64,000 nucleotides of DNA from Varunaivibrio sulfuroxidans (GTDB lineage Bacteria; Pseudomonadota; Alphaproteobacteria; Rhodospirillales; Magnetovibrionaceae): NCBI RefSeq assembly GCF_029318635.1, contig NZ_CP119676.1, positions 1,811,001 through 1,875,000 of the forward strand, in the 5' to 3' direction. This document shows positions 8,170 through 17,619 of the stretch, one piece after another (positions within the stretch are counted from its first letter, which is position 1; each line of letters opens with the position of its first letter). A model generated the notes under the pieces. That model made no database searches. It was not told where the DNA came from and saw nothing but the letters and a program-made list of their open reading frames with translations. The position numbers were made by a program, and so were the translations under genes.

Positions 8170-10050
8170 TTACTCTCCGAGCGCCACCCCCTCGCGCCGC
8201 GGATCGGCGCCGCCACTTAAGCCATCCGCGCCCTGTGCAATGGCGTGCAGCCCACTGGTCATGGTCTTAACCACCACCTTATGGCCGAGCGCCTCCAACG
8301 GCGTCTTGAGGGCGGTAAGCGGCGTGGCGGCCTCAAGCTCGATCGGACCGTTGCGATCGACGAGGTGAGGCAGGCTGACCGCTTGCTGAACGTTCATTCC
8401 CCAATCGAGGTAAGCGATCAGCGCCTCGCTGACGTACCCAATGATTCGTGAGCCGCCGGGCGAACCCAACGCCATCACCAGGCGGCCCGCCGCGTCGAAC
8501 ACCAGCGTCGGGGCCATCGACGAGCGCGGACGTTTACGCGGTTTAACCTGATTGGCGACCGGTACGCCGTCGATGACGGGACGGAAGGAAAAATCCGTCA
8601 ATTGATTGTTGAGCAAAAAGCCACGCACCATCAGCCGCGAACCGAAGGCGTTTTCGATGCTTGAGGTCATCGACACCGCATTGCCCGCGCCGTCGATCAC
8701 GCTAAGGTGGGTGGTCGAGGCCCCCGGGGCATTTCCCGACGGCGACAAGTTAAGCGCGGTAGACATCGCGGGCATGCCGGGCGCGACCGGCGTCACACTC
8801 GCCCGCGGGCCGATTTCATCCGCCCGCGCCTTGAGATAAGCCGGATCGAGCAAGCCTTCCTGAGGCACCGGAACAAATTTCGGATCGGCGATGTAGATAT
8901 TGCGATCGGCGAAGGCGCGCGCCGAAGCCTCGGCGATCCAATGCGCCGCCTTGACCGTCACGCCCCCTTCCTTGGCGAGATCGAAATGCGACAGAATTCC
9001 AAGAATTTCCGCCGTCGTGATCCCCCCGGAGGAGGGCGGCCCCATACCGCACACGAGCCACTTGCGGTAGGGCGCGCACACCGGAGCGCGCTTGATCGCC
9101 CGGTAGGCCACCATGTCCGAACTGCCGAGACGTCCCGGATTGCGCGAGGCGGTGCGCACGGCATGAACGATATCGCCGCCGATCCGCCCAAGATAAAACG
9201 CATCCGCCCCCTTGTTCGCGATCTCGCTTAGGGTGTCGGCCAGTTCGGGGTTGGTGAACGTGGCCCCAACGGCCAACGGCGCGCCGCCGGCGTCGTAAAA
9301 TAACTTCGCCGCCGGGGCGAACGTCTTCAGATACTTGTCGCGCGCGATCAGTTCATGCAGACGCGGCGAAACTGGAAATCCCTTGCGGGCGAGGTCGATG
9401 GCGGGTTGAAACAAGGACTTCCAAGGAAGTTTGCCATGCTCGCGATAGGCCATCTCGAGCATCCGCAAAACCCCGGGCACACCCACCGATAGGCCGCCGA
9501 CGGCGGCGTCGTAGAATTTACGCGGTGCGCCGTGGGCGTCCAGGAACATGTCGGGCGTCGCCGCCTTGGGGGCCGTTTCACGCCCGTCATAAGCCGCGAT
9601 ATCGCCATCGGCGGCGTTGAAGTGCAGCATGAACGCGCCGCCGCCAATCCCCGAAGATTGTGGTTCAACCACGTTAAGCACCATCTGCGCGGCGATCGCG
9701 GCGTCAACCGCGGAGCCACCCCGCGCCAAGATATCGCGCCCGGCCTTGGCGGCATAGGGGTTGGCCGCGACGATCATGAATTTTTTGGCGTGAACCGGCG
9801 CCGACGTGACGAGGGGCTTGGACGACGACGCCTCGGGCGCGGCGCGCGCGGCTTCGTTTGTTGACGCCGCCTGGGATTTTTCGGATGGCGCGGGTTTTGT
9901 GGCTAAGGACGTGGAACGCGTCGCCGCTTGCGGCGCGCAGGCCGCCAGCGCCAACAGCGCCAGCGCGATTCCCCCCTTGCATGCCCGCGATAAGATCGTC
10001 GTCGGCAACCGCCGGGGGCGCGCCCTCTCTTCGCCGCTGCGCTGAACCAT
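8170..10050 (-). CDS. ggt: Gamma-glutamyltranspeptidase, predicted lipoprotein
   Basis: N-terminal-nucleophile hydrolase that cleaves glutathione and other gamma-glutamyl compounds. 626 residues from the ATG at 10050. After a basic N-terminus there is a lipoprotein signal ending LALLALAAC, then an Ala/Ser/Pro linker and the catalytic domain. Visible motifs: ARGGSAVDAAIAAQMVLNVVEPQSSG, GPPSSGG, the autocleavage/nucleophile Thr in STTHLSVIDGAGNAVS and GSPGGSRII near the C-terminus. The lipobox implies membrane anchoring at the periplasm. A longer frame to 10176 adds residues with no family support. Upstream is the divergent panB promoter region. Confidence 0.93.
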   Translation of the reverse strand: MVQRSGEERARPRRLPTTILSRACKGGIALALLALAACAPQAATRSTSLATKPAPSEKSQAASTNEAARAAPEASSSKPLVTSAPVHAKKFMIVAANPYAAKAGRDILARGGSAVDAAIAAQMVLNVVEPQSSGIGGGAFMLHFNAADGDIAAYDGRETAPKAATPDMFLDAHGAPRKFYDAAVGGLSVGVPGVLRMLEMAYREHGKLPWKSLFQPAIDLARKGFPVSPRLHELIARDKYLKTFAPAAKLFYDAGGAPLAVGATFTNPELADTLSEIANKGADAFYLGRIGGDIVHAVRTASRNPGRLGSSDMVAYRAIKRAPVCAPYRKWLVCGMGPPSSGGITTAEILGILSHFDLAKEGGVTVKAAHWIAEASARAFADRNIYIADPKFVPVPQEGLLDPAYLKARADEIGPRASVTPVAPGMPAMSTALNLSPSGNAPGASTTHLSVIDGAGNAVSMTSSIENAFGSRLMVRGFLLNNQLTDFSFRPVIDGVPVANQVKPRKRPRSSMAPTLVFDAAGRLVMALGSPGGSRIIGYVSEALIAYLDWGMNVQQAVSLPHLVDRNGPIELEAATPLTALKTPLEALGHKVVVKTMTSGLHAIAQGADGLSGGADPRREGVALGE

Positions 10051-10274
10051 GATGAACGCTCTCCTTACCAAAGACCCGAGACATGCTACATCTTTGCGCG
10101 GAACGAAAAAAGGGGCGCGCACTTTTTGGGCGCAAGCCCAAAGATGCCGTCGCCCCATGGTGATGCAACCGGCCAATTTTCATGACGAAATGATCTCAAA
10201 ACAGTGATTTCGCGGTTGCAATACGCGGACGCCCAACTAGAGTTCTAATCTCTAATATGGCTTGGGGATGGAAC

Positions 10275-11135
10275 ATGAGCATACACACACCGCCGCCGCC
10301 GGGAATCCCCCGAAAAATAACCGTGCCCGACATCGCCGCGCATAAGCGCGCGCACGGCGCGGTCCCGCTGGTCGCCCTGACCGCTTATACCGCGCTAACC
10401 GCTAAGCTGTTGGACGATCACGTCGATTTGATTTTGGTCGGCGATTCCCTGGGGATGGTGCTGTACGGCTTCGAAGACACTCTCAGTGTGACCTTGGAGA
10501 TGATGATCGCCCACGGCCAAGCGGTCATGCGCGGCGCGCGACGCCCCTGCGTGATCGTCGATATGCCGTTCGGATCTTACCAGGAATCCCCGCAGATGGC
10601 CTTTCGCAACGCGGCGCGAATCATCAAGGAGGTCGGCTGTGACGGGGTCAAGTTGGAGGGCGGCGTGGAAATGGCCGAAACCATTTCCTATTTGGTCAAA
10701 CGCGGCATTCCGGTGCTGGCGCATATCGGGCTTATGCCTCAATCGGTTCATATCGCGGGTGGTTTTCGTTCGCGCGGGCGTGAGGCCGCCGAGGCCGAGA
10801 CCATTTTGCAAGATGCGCACGCCGTCGCCGACGCCGGCGCTTTCGCGGTCGTCGTCGAGGGCACCGTCGAACCCTTGGGACGGCGCATCACCGAAGCCCT
10901 ATCCATACCGACCATCGGGATCGGGGCCTCGCCGGCATGCGACGGGCAAATTTTGGTGATGGAGGACATCGCCGGGCTTTTCACCGATTTCAAACCGCGC
11001 TTCGTTAAGCGCTATCTCGAACTGGGCAAGGGAATTGGCGATGCCGCCAAGGCCTATGCCGAGGACGTCCGCGCCGGACGCTTTCCCACCCTCGAACACT
11101 GTTTCGGCATCGAAAAAAGCACGCCCCATGATTGA
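10275..11135 (+). CDS. panB: 3-methyl-2-oxobutanoate hydroxymethyltransferase
   Basis: First committed enzyme of pantothenate (vitamin B5/CoA) synthesis: transfers a hydroxymethyl group from methylene-tetrahydrofolate to alpha-ketoisovalerate to give ketopantoate. Family signatures [61 protein letters not shown] and [16 protein letters not shown] are all present. 286 residues from the ATG at 10275, which follows a GGGGATGG ribosome-binding site; an ATG at 10257 is the alternative. Overlaps panC by 8 bases. Confidence 0.96.
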   Translation: MSIHTPPPPGIPRKITVPDIAAHKRAHGAVPLVALTAYTALTAKLLDDHVDLILVGDSLGMVLYGFEDTLSVTLEMMIAHGQAVMRGARRPCVIVDMPFGSYQESPQMAFRNAARIIKEVGCDGVKLEGGVEMAETISYLVKRGIPVLAHIGLMPQSVHIAGGFRSRGREAAEAETILQDAHAVADAGAFAVVVEGTVEPLGRRITEALSIPTIGIGASPACDGQILVMEDIAGLFTDFKPRFVKRYLELGKGIGDAAKAYAEDVRAGRFPTLEHCFGIEKSTPHD

Positions 11136-11994
11136 CCCGGCCCTCAGCGTGCACGGGGTGACGGTTCTCCGTTCGGTCAACGATCTACGCCAAACCGTCA
11201 TGACGTGGCGACACGGCGGTCTGAGTATCGGCTTCGTACCCACCATGGGCGCCCTGCACGAGGGACACATGGCCCTGGTGCGCACCGCCCGCGAGACCTG
11301 CGATCGCGTCATCGTCAGCATTTTCGTCAACCCGACCCAGTTTGGCGTCGGCGAAGACTATGCGACCTATCCCCGCGACGAAGCGCGCGATAGCGCCTTG
11401 CTTGAGGCCCACGGCGTCCACGCCCTGTACGCCCCTGCGGTCGAAGAGATATACCCCTCGGGGTTCGCCAGCGAAGTCAGCGTCAAAGGGATCAGCGAGG
11501 TCCTGGACGGCGAACTGCGCCACGGCCACTTCGACGGCGTCGCGACCGTGGTCACGAAATTGCTCCTGCAGGGATTTCCCGATCGGGCGTTTTTTGGCGA
11601 AAAGGATTATCAACAATTGCAAATTATCCGTCGGCTGGTGACGGATCTCAACATTCCCGTCAGTATCGAAGGCGTCGCCACGGTGCGTGAGGCCGACGGC
11701 CTGGCGCTGTCGTCACGCAACGCTTATCTGAATGCCGATCAAAGAAAAATCGCCCCGACTTTGCACCGAACCTTGCAAACCATGGCGCAGCGCTTCGCGG
11801 ACGGTGAAGACAGCAAGGCCCTTTCGACCTGGGCGCGAAGCGTCCTGCTCGACGCCGGCTTCGATGCCGTCGATTATATCGAGGTGCGCGACGCCAAAAC
11901 CCTCTCCATGATCGAAGACCCCCGGCGCGCGGCCCGCGTCTTGGGCGCGGCGCATTTGGGACGCGCGCGGCTGATCGATAATGTTCCCGTTTAA
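11128..11994 (+). CDS. panC: Pantothenate synthetase
   Basis: ATP-dependent ligase joining pantoate and beta-alanine, 288 residues. Visible motifs: [15 protein letters not shown] (the HIGH-like nucleotide-binding element), [43 protein letters not shown] (with the KDxQQ active-site segment) and [10 protein letters not shown]. The ATG at 11128 lies inside the end of panB, so the two are translationally coupled. The longer frame from 11035 is only the out-of-frame overlap with panB. Confidence 0.96.
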   Translation: MIDPALSVHGVTVLRSVNDLRQTVMTWRHGGLSIGFVPTMGALHEGHMALVRTARETCDRVIVSIFVNPTQFGVGEDYATYPRDEARDSALLEAHGVHALYAPAVEEIYPSGFASEVSVKGISEVLDGELRHGHFDGVATVVTKLLLQGFPDRAFFGEKDYQQLQIIRRLVTDLNIPVSIEGVATVREADGLALSSRNAYLNADQRKIAPTLHRTLQTMAQRFADGEDSKALSTWARSVLLDAGFDAVDYIEVRDAKTLSMIEDPRRAARVLGAAHLGRARLIDNVPV

Positions 11995-12042
11995 CCGCCC
12001 ACGGCTCGGCCCCTTGAATGCGCCCCGAAGCGGCACGCCCCC

Positions 12043-12471
12043 ATGATCGATTATGGCGGGCTGTTCCTTGCCGCCTTTCTCGCCGCCACCCTCGTGCCGT
12101 TCTCTTCGGAGGCCATCCTCGCCGCAATGTTCGCCGCCGGGCGCTACGATCCGCTCTGGCTGTGGGCCGTCGCCAGCACCGCCAATATCCTCGGAGCGCT
12201 CGTCAACTGGGGGCTGGGACGTTACCTGATCCGCTTTCAGGACCGGCGTTGGTTCCCCTTCAAGGCGCGCGAGCGGATCAAGGCCGAGCGCTGGTTCGCC
12301 CGTTACGGGGTGTGGTCGCTGCTGCTGTCGTGGGTCCCGGTGACCGGCGATCCGATCACTTTCGCCGCCGGCCTGCTGCGCGTCGAACTGTGGCGCTTTA
12401 TGATCCTGGTCACTCTCGCCAAGGCGGGACGGTATGCCGTCGTGCTGTTTATCGTCTACGGCGCGACTTAG
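12043..12471 (+). CDS. YqaA/DedA-like small membrane protein
   Basis: 142-residue inner-membrane protein of the YqaA family (SNARE-associated/VTT superfamily). Hydrophobic segments near residues 6-28, 38-58, 86-112 and 118-140. The motif VPFSSEAILAAMFAAG, followed by NILGALVNWGLGR and WFARYGVWSLLLSWVPVTGDPITFAAG, is typical of YqaA. Function is not established; the superfamily is linked to lipid or proton-coupled transport. It follows panC by 48 bases and ends just before a strong bidirectional terminator. Confidence 0.85.
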   Translation: MIDYGGLFLAAFLAATLVPFSSEAILAAMFAAGRYDPLWLWAVASTANILGALVNWGLGRYLIRFQDRRWFPFKARERIKAERWFARYGVWSLLLSWVPVTGDPITFAAGLLRVELWRFMILVTLAKAGRYAVVLFIVYGAT

Positions 12472-12491
12472 GAACGCTCGCCTCCCCAACC

Positions 12492-12533
12492 ATGAAGAAA
12501 GCCCCCATCAAATATGACGGGGGCTTTCTTCAT
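12492..12533. terminator. Bidirectional intrinsic terminator
   Basis: Perfect 15-bp inverted repeat (12492-12506 against 12519-12533, arms ATGAAGAAAGCCCCC and its complement) with a 12-base loop. The GC block beside the loop and the A/T-rich outer arms give a terminator shape on both strands. It lies between the stops of the convergent yqaA-like gene (12471) and the fadL-like gene (12550). Confidence 0.85.
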
Positions 12534-12549
12534 AAAGCGCGCGAGAAAC

Positions 12550-13812
12550 CTAGAATTTGTAATCCCAGCTGACCTCGAAGTCATTTTGATCCATGCGCAA
12601 ATCGACGACCTTTCCGCCCAGGTTGGCGTTGGAGCCCCCGGAGATATGCGCCGAGAAGGCATGAACATAGGAAACGTTGATCGTATTACGCGCATCCAAG
12701 GCGTATGCGCCGCCAAAGGTCAAGTGGGTGTTAACCGTTGCAGGGGAAAGTATGTTAAACAGTGTTTCCGACGTTTTAAACGGCTTGTCGCTGTGACTGG
12801 CCCCCGCGCGTAACGTCAACTGATCGTTGTATTTCCATTGCGCACCCAATTTCAGAACGTTGACGTTCTGCCAGCCGAATCCCATGTCGTTGGATCCACC
12901 GAGTTGAGATTTCGCGCCGCTTACCGCAGCATAGTTATGGCTGTTGGTGATGGCTGGAATATCGCCGTAACGGATATGTTGAAAATCCGCGGCGATGGTC
13001 ACGCTCGGCGTCGCTTTGAAAGCCGCGCCCAAGTTGATGACCGGGGGAATATTGAATTTCCCGTGATCGGCGAACAGCCCAGCGTATTTGCTCAGCTTGG
13101 TCATGATCATTTCGGACTGATACGACGCGCCGAGCGTCAACCGGTCGGTCATCTCACCCTGCCAACCGATACGCACGCCATACCCGTAGGAATAGTCATA
13201 TCCGTTGTTGGTCAGCTTGGTGCTGTCCTCGGAAATTCCGGCGAAGCCCTGCAAACCGTAAGCCTTGAAGCGTTGCGCGGCGAGGGTTGGGGTAATGCCG
13301 AAGGTATTTCTGGAATCCAGTTTGCGCGCATAGGTCATGCCCAGCAGAACCTGCGCCAAATCGACGCCGGTCTTGCCGCTACTGCCGGCGAACACGGTGT
13401 TCTTGTAGGTGGTGTTCATGCCGCCGTTGGCCGTCAAGGTGAAGCCCAGCGTGTAATCGCCACGGTCGAAATTGACGCCCATGGACGGAATAAGGAAGAG
13501 GCGTTTACTGCTTTTATGTTTGCCCACGCCCGTCGCGGAATTGATAAAGCCGCTATCCTGCGCGTCGTAATCGCGGTTCGGGTTGAACAGCGAAACGCCG
13601 ATATCGACGCGGTTTCCCAAGGCGTACATCCCGGCCGGGTTATTCACCGCCGCCTGGGTATCCAGGCTCATCGCCGAACCCGCGCCGCCCATCGCCTTGG
13701 CGGCCGTGCCGTATCCGTTGGGAAGATAACCGTTGGTGGCGAAAGCATTGCCCGTAAGGACAAGCGCCGCCCCACCGGAAAGCAGAGCGAGTTTAAAAAA
13801 TTTTGAAATCAT
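12550..13812 (-). CDS. FadL/TodX family outer-membrane transporter
   Basis: Outer-membrane beta-barrel of the FadL/OmpP1/TodX family, which takes up long-chain fatty acids or hydrophobic aromatics. 420 residues from the ATG at 13812, set by a GGGGGAA ribosome-binding site. A signal peptide (about residues 1-25, ending NAFA) precedes mature TNGYLPNGYGTAAKAMGGAG and the family NPAGM motif (VNNPAGMYALG) of the hatch domain. Alternating amphipathic strands run to the C-terminal VSWDYKF, ending in Phe as barrel proteins do. Substrate cannot be deduced. Transcribed toward the terminator shared with yqaA. Confidence 0.92.
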   Translation of the reverse strand: MISKFFKLALLSGGAALVLTGNAFATNGYLPNGYGTAAKAMGGAGSAMSLDTQAAVNNPAGMYALGNRVDIGVSLFNPNRDYDAQDSGFINSATGVGKHKSSKRLFLIPSMGVNFDRGDYTLGFTLTANGGMNTTYKNTVFAGSSGKTGVDLAQVLLGMTYARKLDSRNTFGITPTLAAQRFKAYGLQGFAGISEDSTKLTNNGYDYSYGYGVRIGWQGEMTDRLTLGASYQSEMIMTKLSKYAGLFADHGKFNIPPVINLGAAFKATPSVTIAADFQHIRYGDIPAITNSHNYAAVSGAKSQLGGSNDMGFGWQNVNVLKLGAQWKYNDQLTLRAGASHSDKPFKTSETLFNILSPATVNTHLTFGGAYALDARNTINVSYVHAFSAHISGGSNANLGGKVVDLRMDQNDFEVSWDYKF

Positions 13813-14171
13813 TTTTGTTCCCCCATGGCCGCGGCAAAATCCCCTGTGGACCACCCCGCGGCTATGCATTTTTAAGTATCCCGGATTTATCTATCCCAGA
13901 CAAAACCGCCACCGCGCAAAACCTCTTTTGGGCTTTTTCAGGTGAACGGAAAATCAACCACAGCCGAGACGAGACCGGACCGGATATTTAGACAATCTAT
14001 CGTCCCAGTATCTCTCGGTTCCCTGTTACGGCGCATTTCTGCTGTAATGAGAATAGCATATTCCTTTTTATCGCACCGCGAGTAGTACACGGGTACTACG
14101 TGCATGGTTTTTTGTACAAATGTTACATTTTTACAACACGTGAGCGCGATCGGGTCCGGCGCACGCAATCT
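13813..14171. other. Intergenic region upstream of the fadL-like gene
   Basis: 359 bases without a convincing gene, between the stop of the phosphoribosyltransferase gene and the fadL-like start. It is more AT-rich than its surroundings in the 14000-14140 part and should hold the fadL promoter. The only clear structure is the palindrome at 14082-14099. Confidence 0.5.
14082..14099. promoter_or_regulatory. Palindromic operator-like site
   Basis: Inverted repeat GTAGTAC-ACGG-GTACTAC, 7-bp perfect arms with a 4-base spacer, in an otherwise non-coding AT-rich region 270 bases upstream of the fadL-like gene. It has the size of a dimeric repressor site but no neighbouring regulator gene identifies it; it could also be a weak terminator hairpin for the upstream gene, although no T-tract follows. 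Confidence 0.3.
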
Positions 14172-14672
14172 TTACGATCGCGCCAACGGTGGCGTGTACT
14201 GAATATCGGTATCCCAAGGGAAATGCACCCAAGTGTCCTGAGACACGGCGTCCATGAAGGTATCGACCAAGATTTGGCCGGCGGGCTTGACGTAAAGCAC
14301 GGCATAATGCGCGCCCGGCAAAATCGCGCGCGACTCGCGAATGGTTGTCCCGGTGTCGGTCAAATCGTCGATAACAATCCATCCTTCCCCGACCTGCTCG
14401 CCGTCCCTGACATCGGCGATCGCCATATCGGGCTTTTTCAGGATGGAAAGCGCGCCCTGAAGCTGCTCGTCATAACTTGAAATACACAGGGTTTCGATGA
14501 CATGGACGCCAAGTTCCCGGGCCACGATCGCGGCGGGAACCATGCCGCCGCGCGTCACCGCGATGATGCCTCGCCACGCCCCTTTGCCATGCAATTTGGC
14601 GGCAAGGAGTTTCGCGGTCCGGTGGACTTCCGGCCAACTTAAAAGAAGGGTCGGGGCAGAGATTTCAGTCAT
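14172..14672 (-). CDS. gpt: Xanthine phosphoribosyltransferase
   Basis: Purine salvage enzyme transferring phosphoribosyl from PRPP to xanthine/guanine. 166 residues from the ATG at 14672, close to E. coli Gpt (152). The PRPP-binding loop is VIDDLTDTGTTIRESR, preceded by the IIAVTRGGMVPAAIVARELGV segment typical of Gpt; the C-terminal WVHFPWD motif also fits. The frame extends upstream to 14783 but crosses a terminator hairpin, so the shorter start is chosen. Confidence 0.92.
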   Translation of the reverse strand: MTEISAPTLLLSWPEVHRTAKLLAAKLHGKGAWRGIIAVTRGGMVPAAIVARELGVHVIETLCISSYDEQLQGALSILKKPDMAIADVRDGEQVGEGWIVIDDLTDTGTTIRESRAILPGAHYAVLYVKPAGQILVDTFMDAVSQDTWVHFPWDTDIQYTPPLARS

Positions 14673-14731
14673 CGTATCAATCCGTTTGTTTGTGCGTAGA
14701 CAAAATGCGCCTTGTGCATTGTGGAAACGAA

Positions 14732-14760
14732 AAAAACCGGGGCTATAGCCACCGGTTTTT
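14732..14760 (-). terminator. Intrinsic terminator of the OmpA-like lipoprotein gene
   Basis: Stem AAAAACCGG / CCGGTTTTT (14732-14740 against 14752-14760) with an 11-base loop that is itself self-complementary (GGCTATAGCC). Read on the minus strand it ends in a run of T. It lies about 80 bases downstream of the lipoprotein stop and just upstream of gpt. Confidence 0.7.
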
Positions 14761-14836
14761 AACCGAAACTTCGTCGTCCTCAAAGGCGGCTTGCGCCGGC
14801 GCCCAAGAAGAAAGCGCGCCGGGCGACGACGACGGA

Positions 14837-16042
14837 CTAGCGCAAATACAAGCGCACCTCGCTGCTGCGCGCATTATTGTCCGTCTTCGCCGACACCGCG
14901 ACACGCGCGGGCGACAGGCCCATATCGACCAGGGCGCGCAGGACGTCCTCGGCATGGCGGCGCGCCTTGTTGGCGTTCAACGCCACCCGCGCAGGACCGC
15001 CGGCGCTCGGCGTCACCGCGACCAGATCGAAAGCGGCGTCGGGGCGACGTTCGAGCACACGCCCGACGGCGTTATAAAGCGCCTGCTGAAAAGCGACATC
15101 GGGGCGATCGAAACGGATCACCACCAGCGGGCGGCGGCCCGTGGTGTCCATCGGTTTGCCCGCGACGGGTCCCGGCCCCTCGGCGGCGCGCGCCACGTTG
15201 GACAGGCTCGCGCCATATATTTCACCGGACTTGATGCCCGCCGCCAGGGTGTTGAGGTTCGATCTCTCGCTAGAGACATAGGCGCTCTGGCGACGAATAT
15301 CGCCGCTGATTTCGGTTAACAACCGCTCGATCAGCACGACGGTCTGGTTGACCTCGTCCTGAAGAACGCGCAATTGCCGATGGTCCTCATCGACGGCCCC
15401 GGAAACGCCGAACGCGGCGCGCGTCGATTCCGCCAGATAGGACGACATCGTGGAAACGCCGGAAACCGCCGTCGCCAACTGATTCATCGCCGCCACGTCA
15501 CCGTTGAGCGCGGCAAGCTGGGTTTGGGCGTCGTTAAATTTTTGCATCAGGATCGGATTGCCCGGCGTGGTGCCCACCTGAAGGCGGGTGTTGATCAGGG
15601 CGACGTCCCGATGATAGGCCTGGGCGTTGGCGACCATGCGCGCGCGCAGTTCCTGCAGCTTGGTGTTGTAGGTACCGATCGATTCCTGCATCCGCTTCAA
15701 TTCGCCGCGCAGTTCCTTGACCTTACGTCCGACGAAGGTGCCGGTATCCTTGCCCGGGGTCACGCCCGGGGGCCGAAAATCGCCGTTCCCCAGTTGCGGT
15801 GGCACACTGCCCGCACCGACGCTCGTCGCATCGGGCGTCGCCGGCGCGGAAGGGGCGCCCTGAGCTTGCTGAGCCGCCTGATCCGACGTCGCCTGCGTCT
15901 TCTTCTGGGAAGAAGAGGACGCGCTTTGGGTGGTCGGGTCCTCGCCCGTCAACGTCGGCCAAAGCGCCGACTCGGAAAAGGAACAGGCCGGTAACAGTAA
16001 AACAGCCCCAACCACGAGCGCCCGATATCTCGACATTACCAT
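14837..16042 (-). CDS. Lipoprotein with coiled coil and OmpA-like C-terminal domain
   Basis: Envelope protein of about 400 residues. The signal sequence ends in a lipobox LLLPAC (Cys about residue 20), followed by a low-complexity Ser/Gln/Ala/Pro linker, a long predicted coiled coil (about residues 100-270, from FVGRKVKELRGELKRMQESI onward) and a C-terminal region (about 300-401) with the beta-alpha pattern of OmpA/MotB domains (LVVIRFDRPDV ... LNANKARRHAEDVLRALVDMGLSPARV). The OmpA arginine/aspartate peptidoglycan-binding pair is not obvious, so binding is uncertain. It may tether envelope layers. Monocistronic, with its own terminator. Confidence 0.72.
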   Translation of the reverse strand: MVMSRYRALVVGAVLLLPACSFSESALWPTLTGEDPTTQSASSSSQKKTQATSDQAAQQAQGAPSAPATPDATSVGAGSVPPQLGNGDFRPPGVTPGKDTGTFVGRKVKELRGELKRMQESIGTYNTKLQELRARMVANAQAYHRDVALINTRLQVGTTPGNPILMQKFNDAQTQLAALNGDVAAMNQLATAVSGVSTMSSYLAESTRAAFGVSGAVDEDHRQLRVLQDEVNQTVVLIERLLTEISGDIRRQSAYVSSERSNLNTLAAGIKSGEIYGASLSNVARAAEGPGPVAGKPMDTTGRRPLVVIRFDRPDVAFQQALYNAVGRVLERRPDAAFDLVAVTPSAGGPARVALNANKARRHAEDVLRALVDMGLSPARVAVSAKTDNNARSSEVRLYLR

Positions 16043-16465
16043 TTCGCGCAGATGCCTTTGAATCTAAATAACCCCCGGAACGGACAATCACAGCACATAG
16101 TAAACGGTCATCTGAACGGCCATCGAATCATAGCGCACTGCAAGCCCATGAATAATTTGTGCGATCTTACTCAATGGTCACACTATCGACAAGGCCGATT
16201 TTCCCACAAGTGACAAGGTTTTATCGTCAATGGCCCCGCAGACGGAGGGAATAGGCCCATGGGCCGGTGTGCGGGCCGCACACGAAAAACCGTCATAAGG
16301 GCGTCACGAGGCCGCCGGAGGATATTCACATGAGGAAAAAAGTTTGTCGGCGCGCCATTCAGGCTCTTGCCAACCCCGCCCGTGTTGTGTAGGTTCCGCC
16401 CACTTTCGTCATGGGAATTTCAATATCCCAAACAGGGGCAAAATGCTCCCCTCGATGAAGGACAT
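16043..16465. other. Intergenic region before tRNA-Arg
   Basis: 423 bases between the divergent lipoprotein gene and tRNA-Arg. No open frame with coding character is seen. It must hold the lipoprotein promoter and the tRNA promoter; the only notable structure is a 12-bp palindrome, GGCCCATGGGCC, at 16254-16265. Confidence 0.5.
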
Positions 16466-16542
16466 GCGCCCGTAGCTCAACTGGATAGAGCGCCAGACTA
16501 CGAATCTGGAGGTTGGGAGTTCGAGTCTTCCCGGGCGCACCA
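16466..16542 (+). tRNA. tRNA-Arg (anticodon ACG)
   Basis: Complete cloverleaf of 77 bases including encoded CCA. Acceptor stem GCGCCCG/CGGGCGC, D arm GCTC...GAGC, anticodon stem CCAGA/TCTGG with loop CTACGAA (anticodon ACG, read as ICG), T arm with GTTCGAGTC. Reads CGU/CGC/CGA arginine codons after A34-to-I editing. A short T-run follows directly (TTTTTTCTTCC), a likely terminator tract. Confidence 0.97.
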
Positions 16543-16689
16543 TTTTTTCTTCCTCGTTTGCGTCGTCGTTCCGGTCCCGCACCATGATTATCCCGTGGCG
16601 CGGCTTGGAAGGCTTTGCTCCGGTCTTCGCTATGTTTAAATAGTCTCGCGCAAAACCAAAAACAGCCGAAAACGAAGGACCGCCAGCAC

Positions 16690-17619
16690 ATGGGTCCCAT
16701 CATCATCACCGGCGGCGCCGGTATCGTCGGGCGACACGCCGTCGCCGCCCTGATCGCAATGGGCCACGAGGTTCATGTCCTAACCCGAGCCTTGTCCCGC
16801 CGCCAGCCGCCGGAGACGGGAGGGGCCCATTTTCACGCCTGCGACCTGCGCGACCACACCGCCACGGACGCCGTTTTATGCGACATCCGCCCCGAGGTGC
16901 TGGTCCATTTCGCCTGGACCACCGCCCACGGAAAATTTTGGTCCGATCCCGCCAATGCCGATTGGCGCGACGCCTCCAAGGCGATGGTGGGCGCGTTTAT
17001 CCGCCTCGGCGGGCGGCGCGTCGTCGGCGCGGGGACCTGCGCCGAATACGACTGGCGCGCCCCGGCTTTGGCCGACGGTTTGTGCGACGAGGCGGACACG
17101 CCACTTACCCCGCACACCCCGTACGGCGCGGCGAAACATCAGTTTCACGACTGGCTTTCCCGCCAGGATGTCGAGAGCGCTTGGGGCCGCTTGTTTTTCC
17201 TCTATGGCGCGGGCGAGGATCCGGCGCGTTTCGTCCCTTACGTAATCCGCTCCCTGCTCGGCGGCGCGCCCGCCCTGTGCGCGTCGGGCCGGGCGGTGCG
17301 CGACGTCATGGACACCCGCGACGCCGGGCGCGCCTTCGCTCTGCTGGCGACCGGTTCGTTTCGGGGTCCGCTTAATGTCGCCAGCGGCGAAGGTCACGCC
17401 CTGGCGGATATCGCACGGCTGATCGCCGCCCGCCTAGAACGCCCCGACTTGGTCCGCCTCGGCGCGCGGCCCGACCGCCCCGACGACCCACCCCGCCTGG
17501 TCGCCGATGTCGCCCGCCTGCGCGGTGAGGTCGGCTTTACGCCGACGATCACATTGCAACAGGGCATCGACGACGCCATCGCCGGCTGGCGAACCGCGAT
17601 CGAAAATGGCGAAGATTAA
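16690..17619 (+). CDS. NAD-dependent nucleotide-sugar epimerase/dehydratase
   Basis: Short-chain dehydrogenase (extended SDR) of 309 residues. The Rossmann motif is IITGGAGIVGRHAVAAL (GxxGxxG form GGAGIVG) at the N-terminus; the catalytic Tyr-Lys pair is in TPYGAAKHQFHDWL. GAGTCAEYDW and DVMDTRDAGRAF are typical of sugar-nucleotide members. Start at 16690 follows an AAGGA site; the earlier in-frame ATG lacks family support. Convergent with the 3,5-epimerase-like gene with a four-base overlap of the 3' ends. Probably reduces or epimerises a CDP-deoxysugar intermediate made by the rfbF/rfbG pathway in this locus. Confidence 0.82.
   Translation: MGPIIITGGAGIVGRHAVAALIAMGHEVHVLTRALSRRQPPETGGAHFHACDLRDHTATDAVLCDIRPEVLVHFAWTTAHGKFWSDPANADWRDASKAMVGAFIRLGGRRVVGAGTCAEYDWRAPALADGLCDEADTPLTPHTPYGAAKHQFHDWLSRQDVESAWGRLFFLYGAGEDPARFVPYVIRSLLGGAPALCASGRAVRDVMDTRDAGRAFALLATGSFRGPLNVASGEGHALADIARLIAARLERPDLVRLGARPDRPDDPPRLVADVARLRGEVGFTPTITLQQGIDDAIAGWRTAIENGED

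Noticed and set aside
12838..13806. 322-residue plus-strand frame
   Set aside because: Entirely antisense to the fadL-like gene, which has a signal peptide and barrel pattern.
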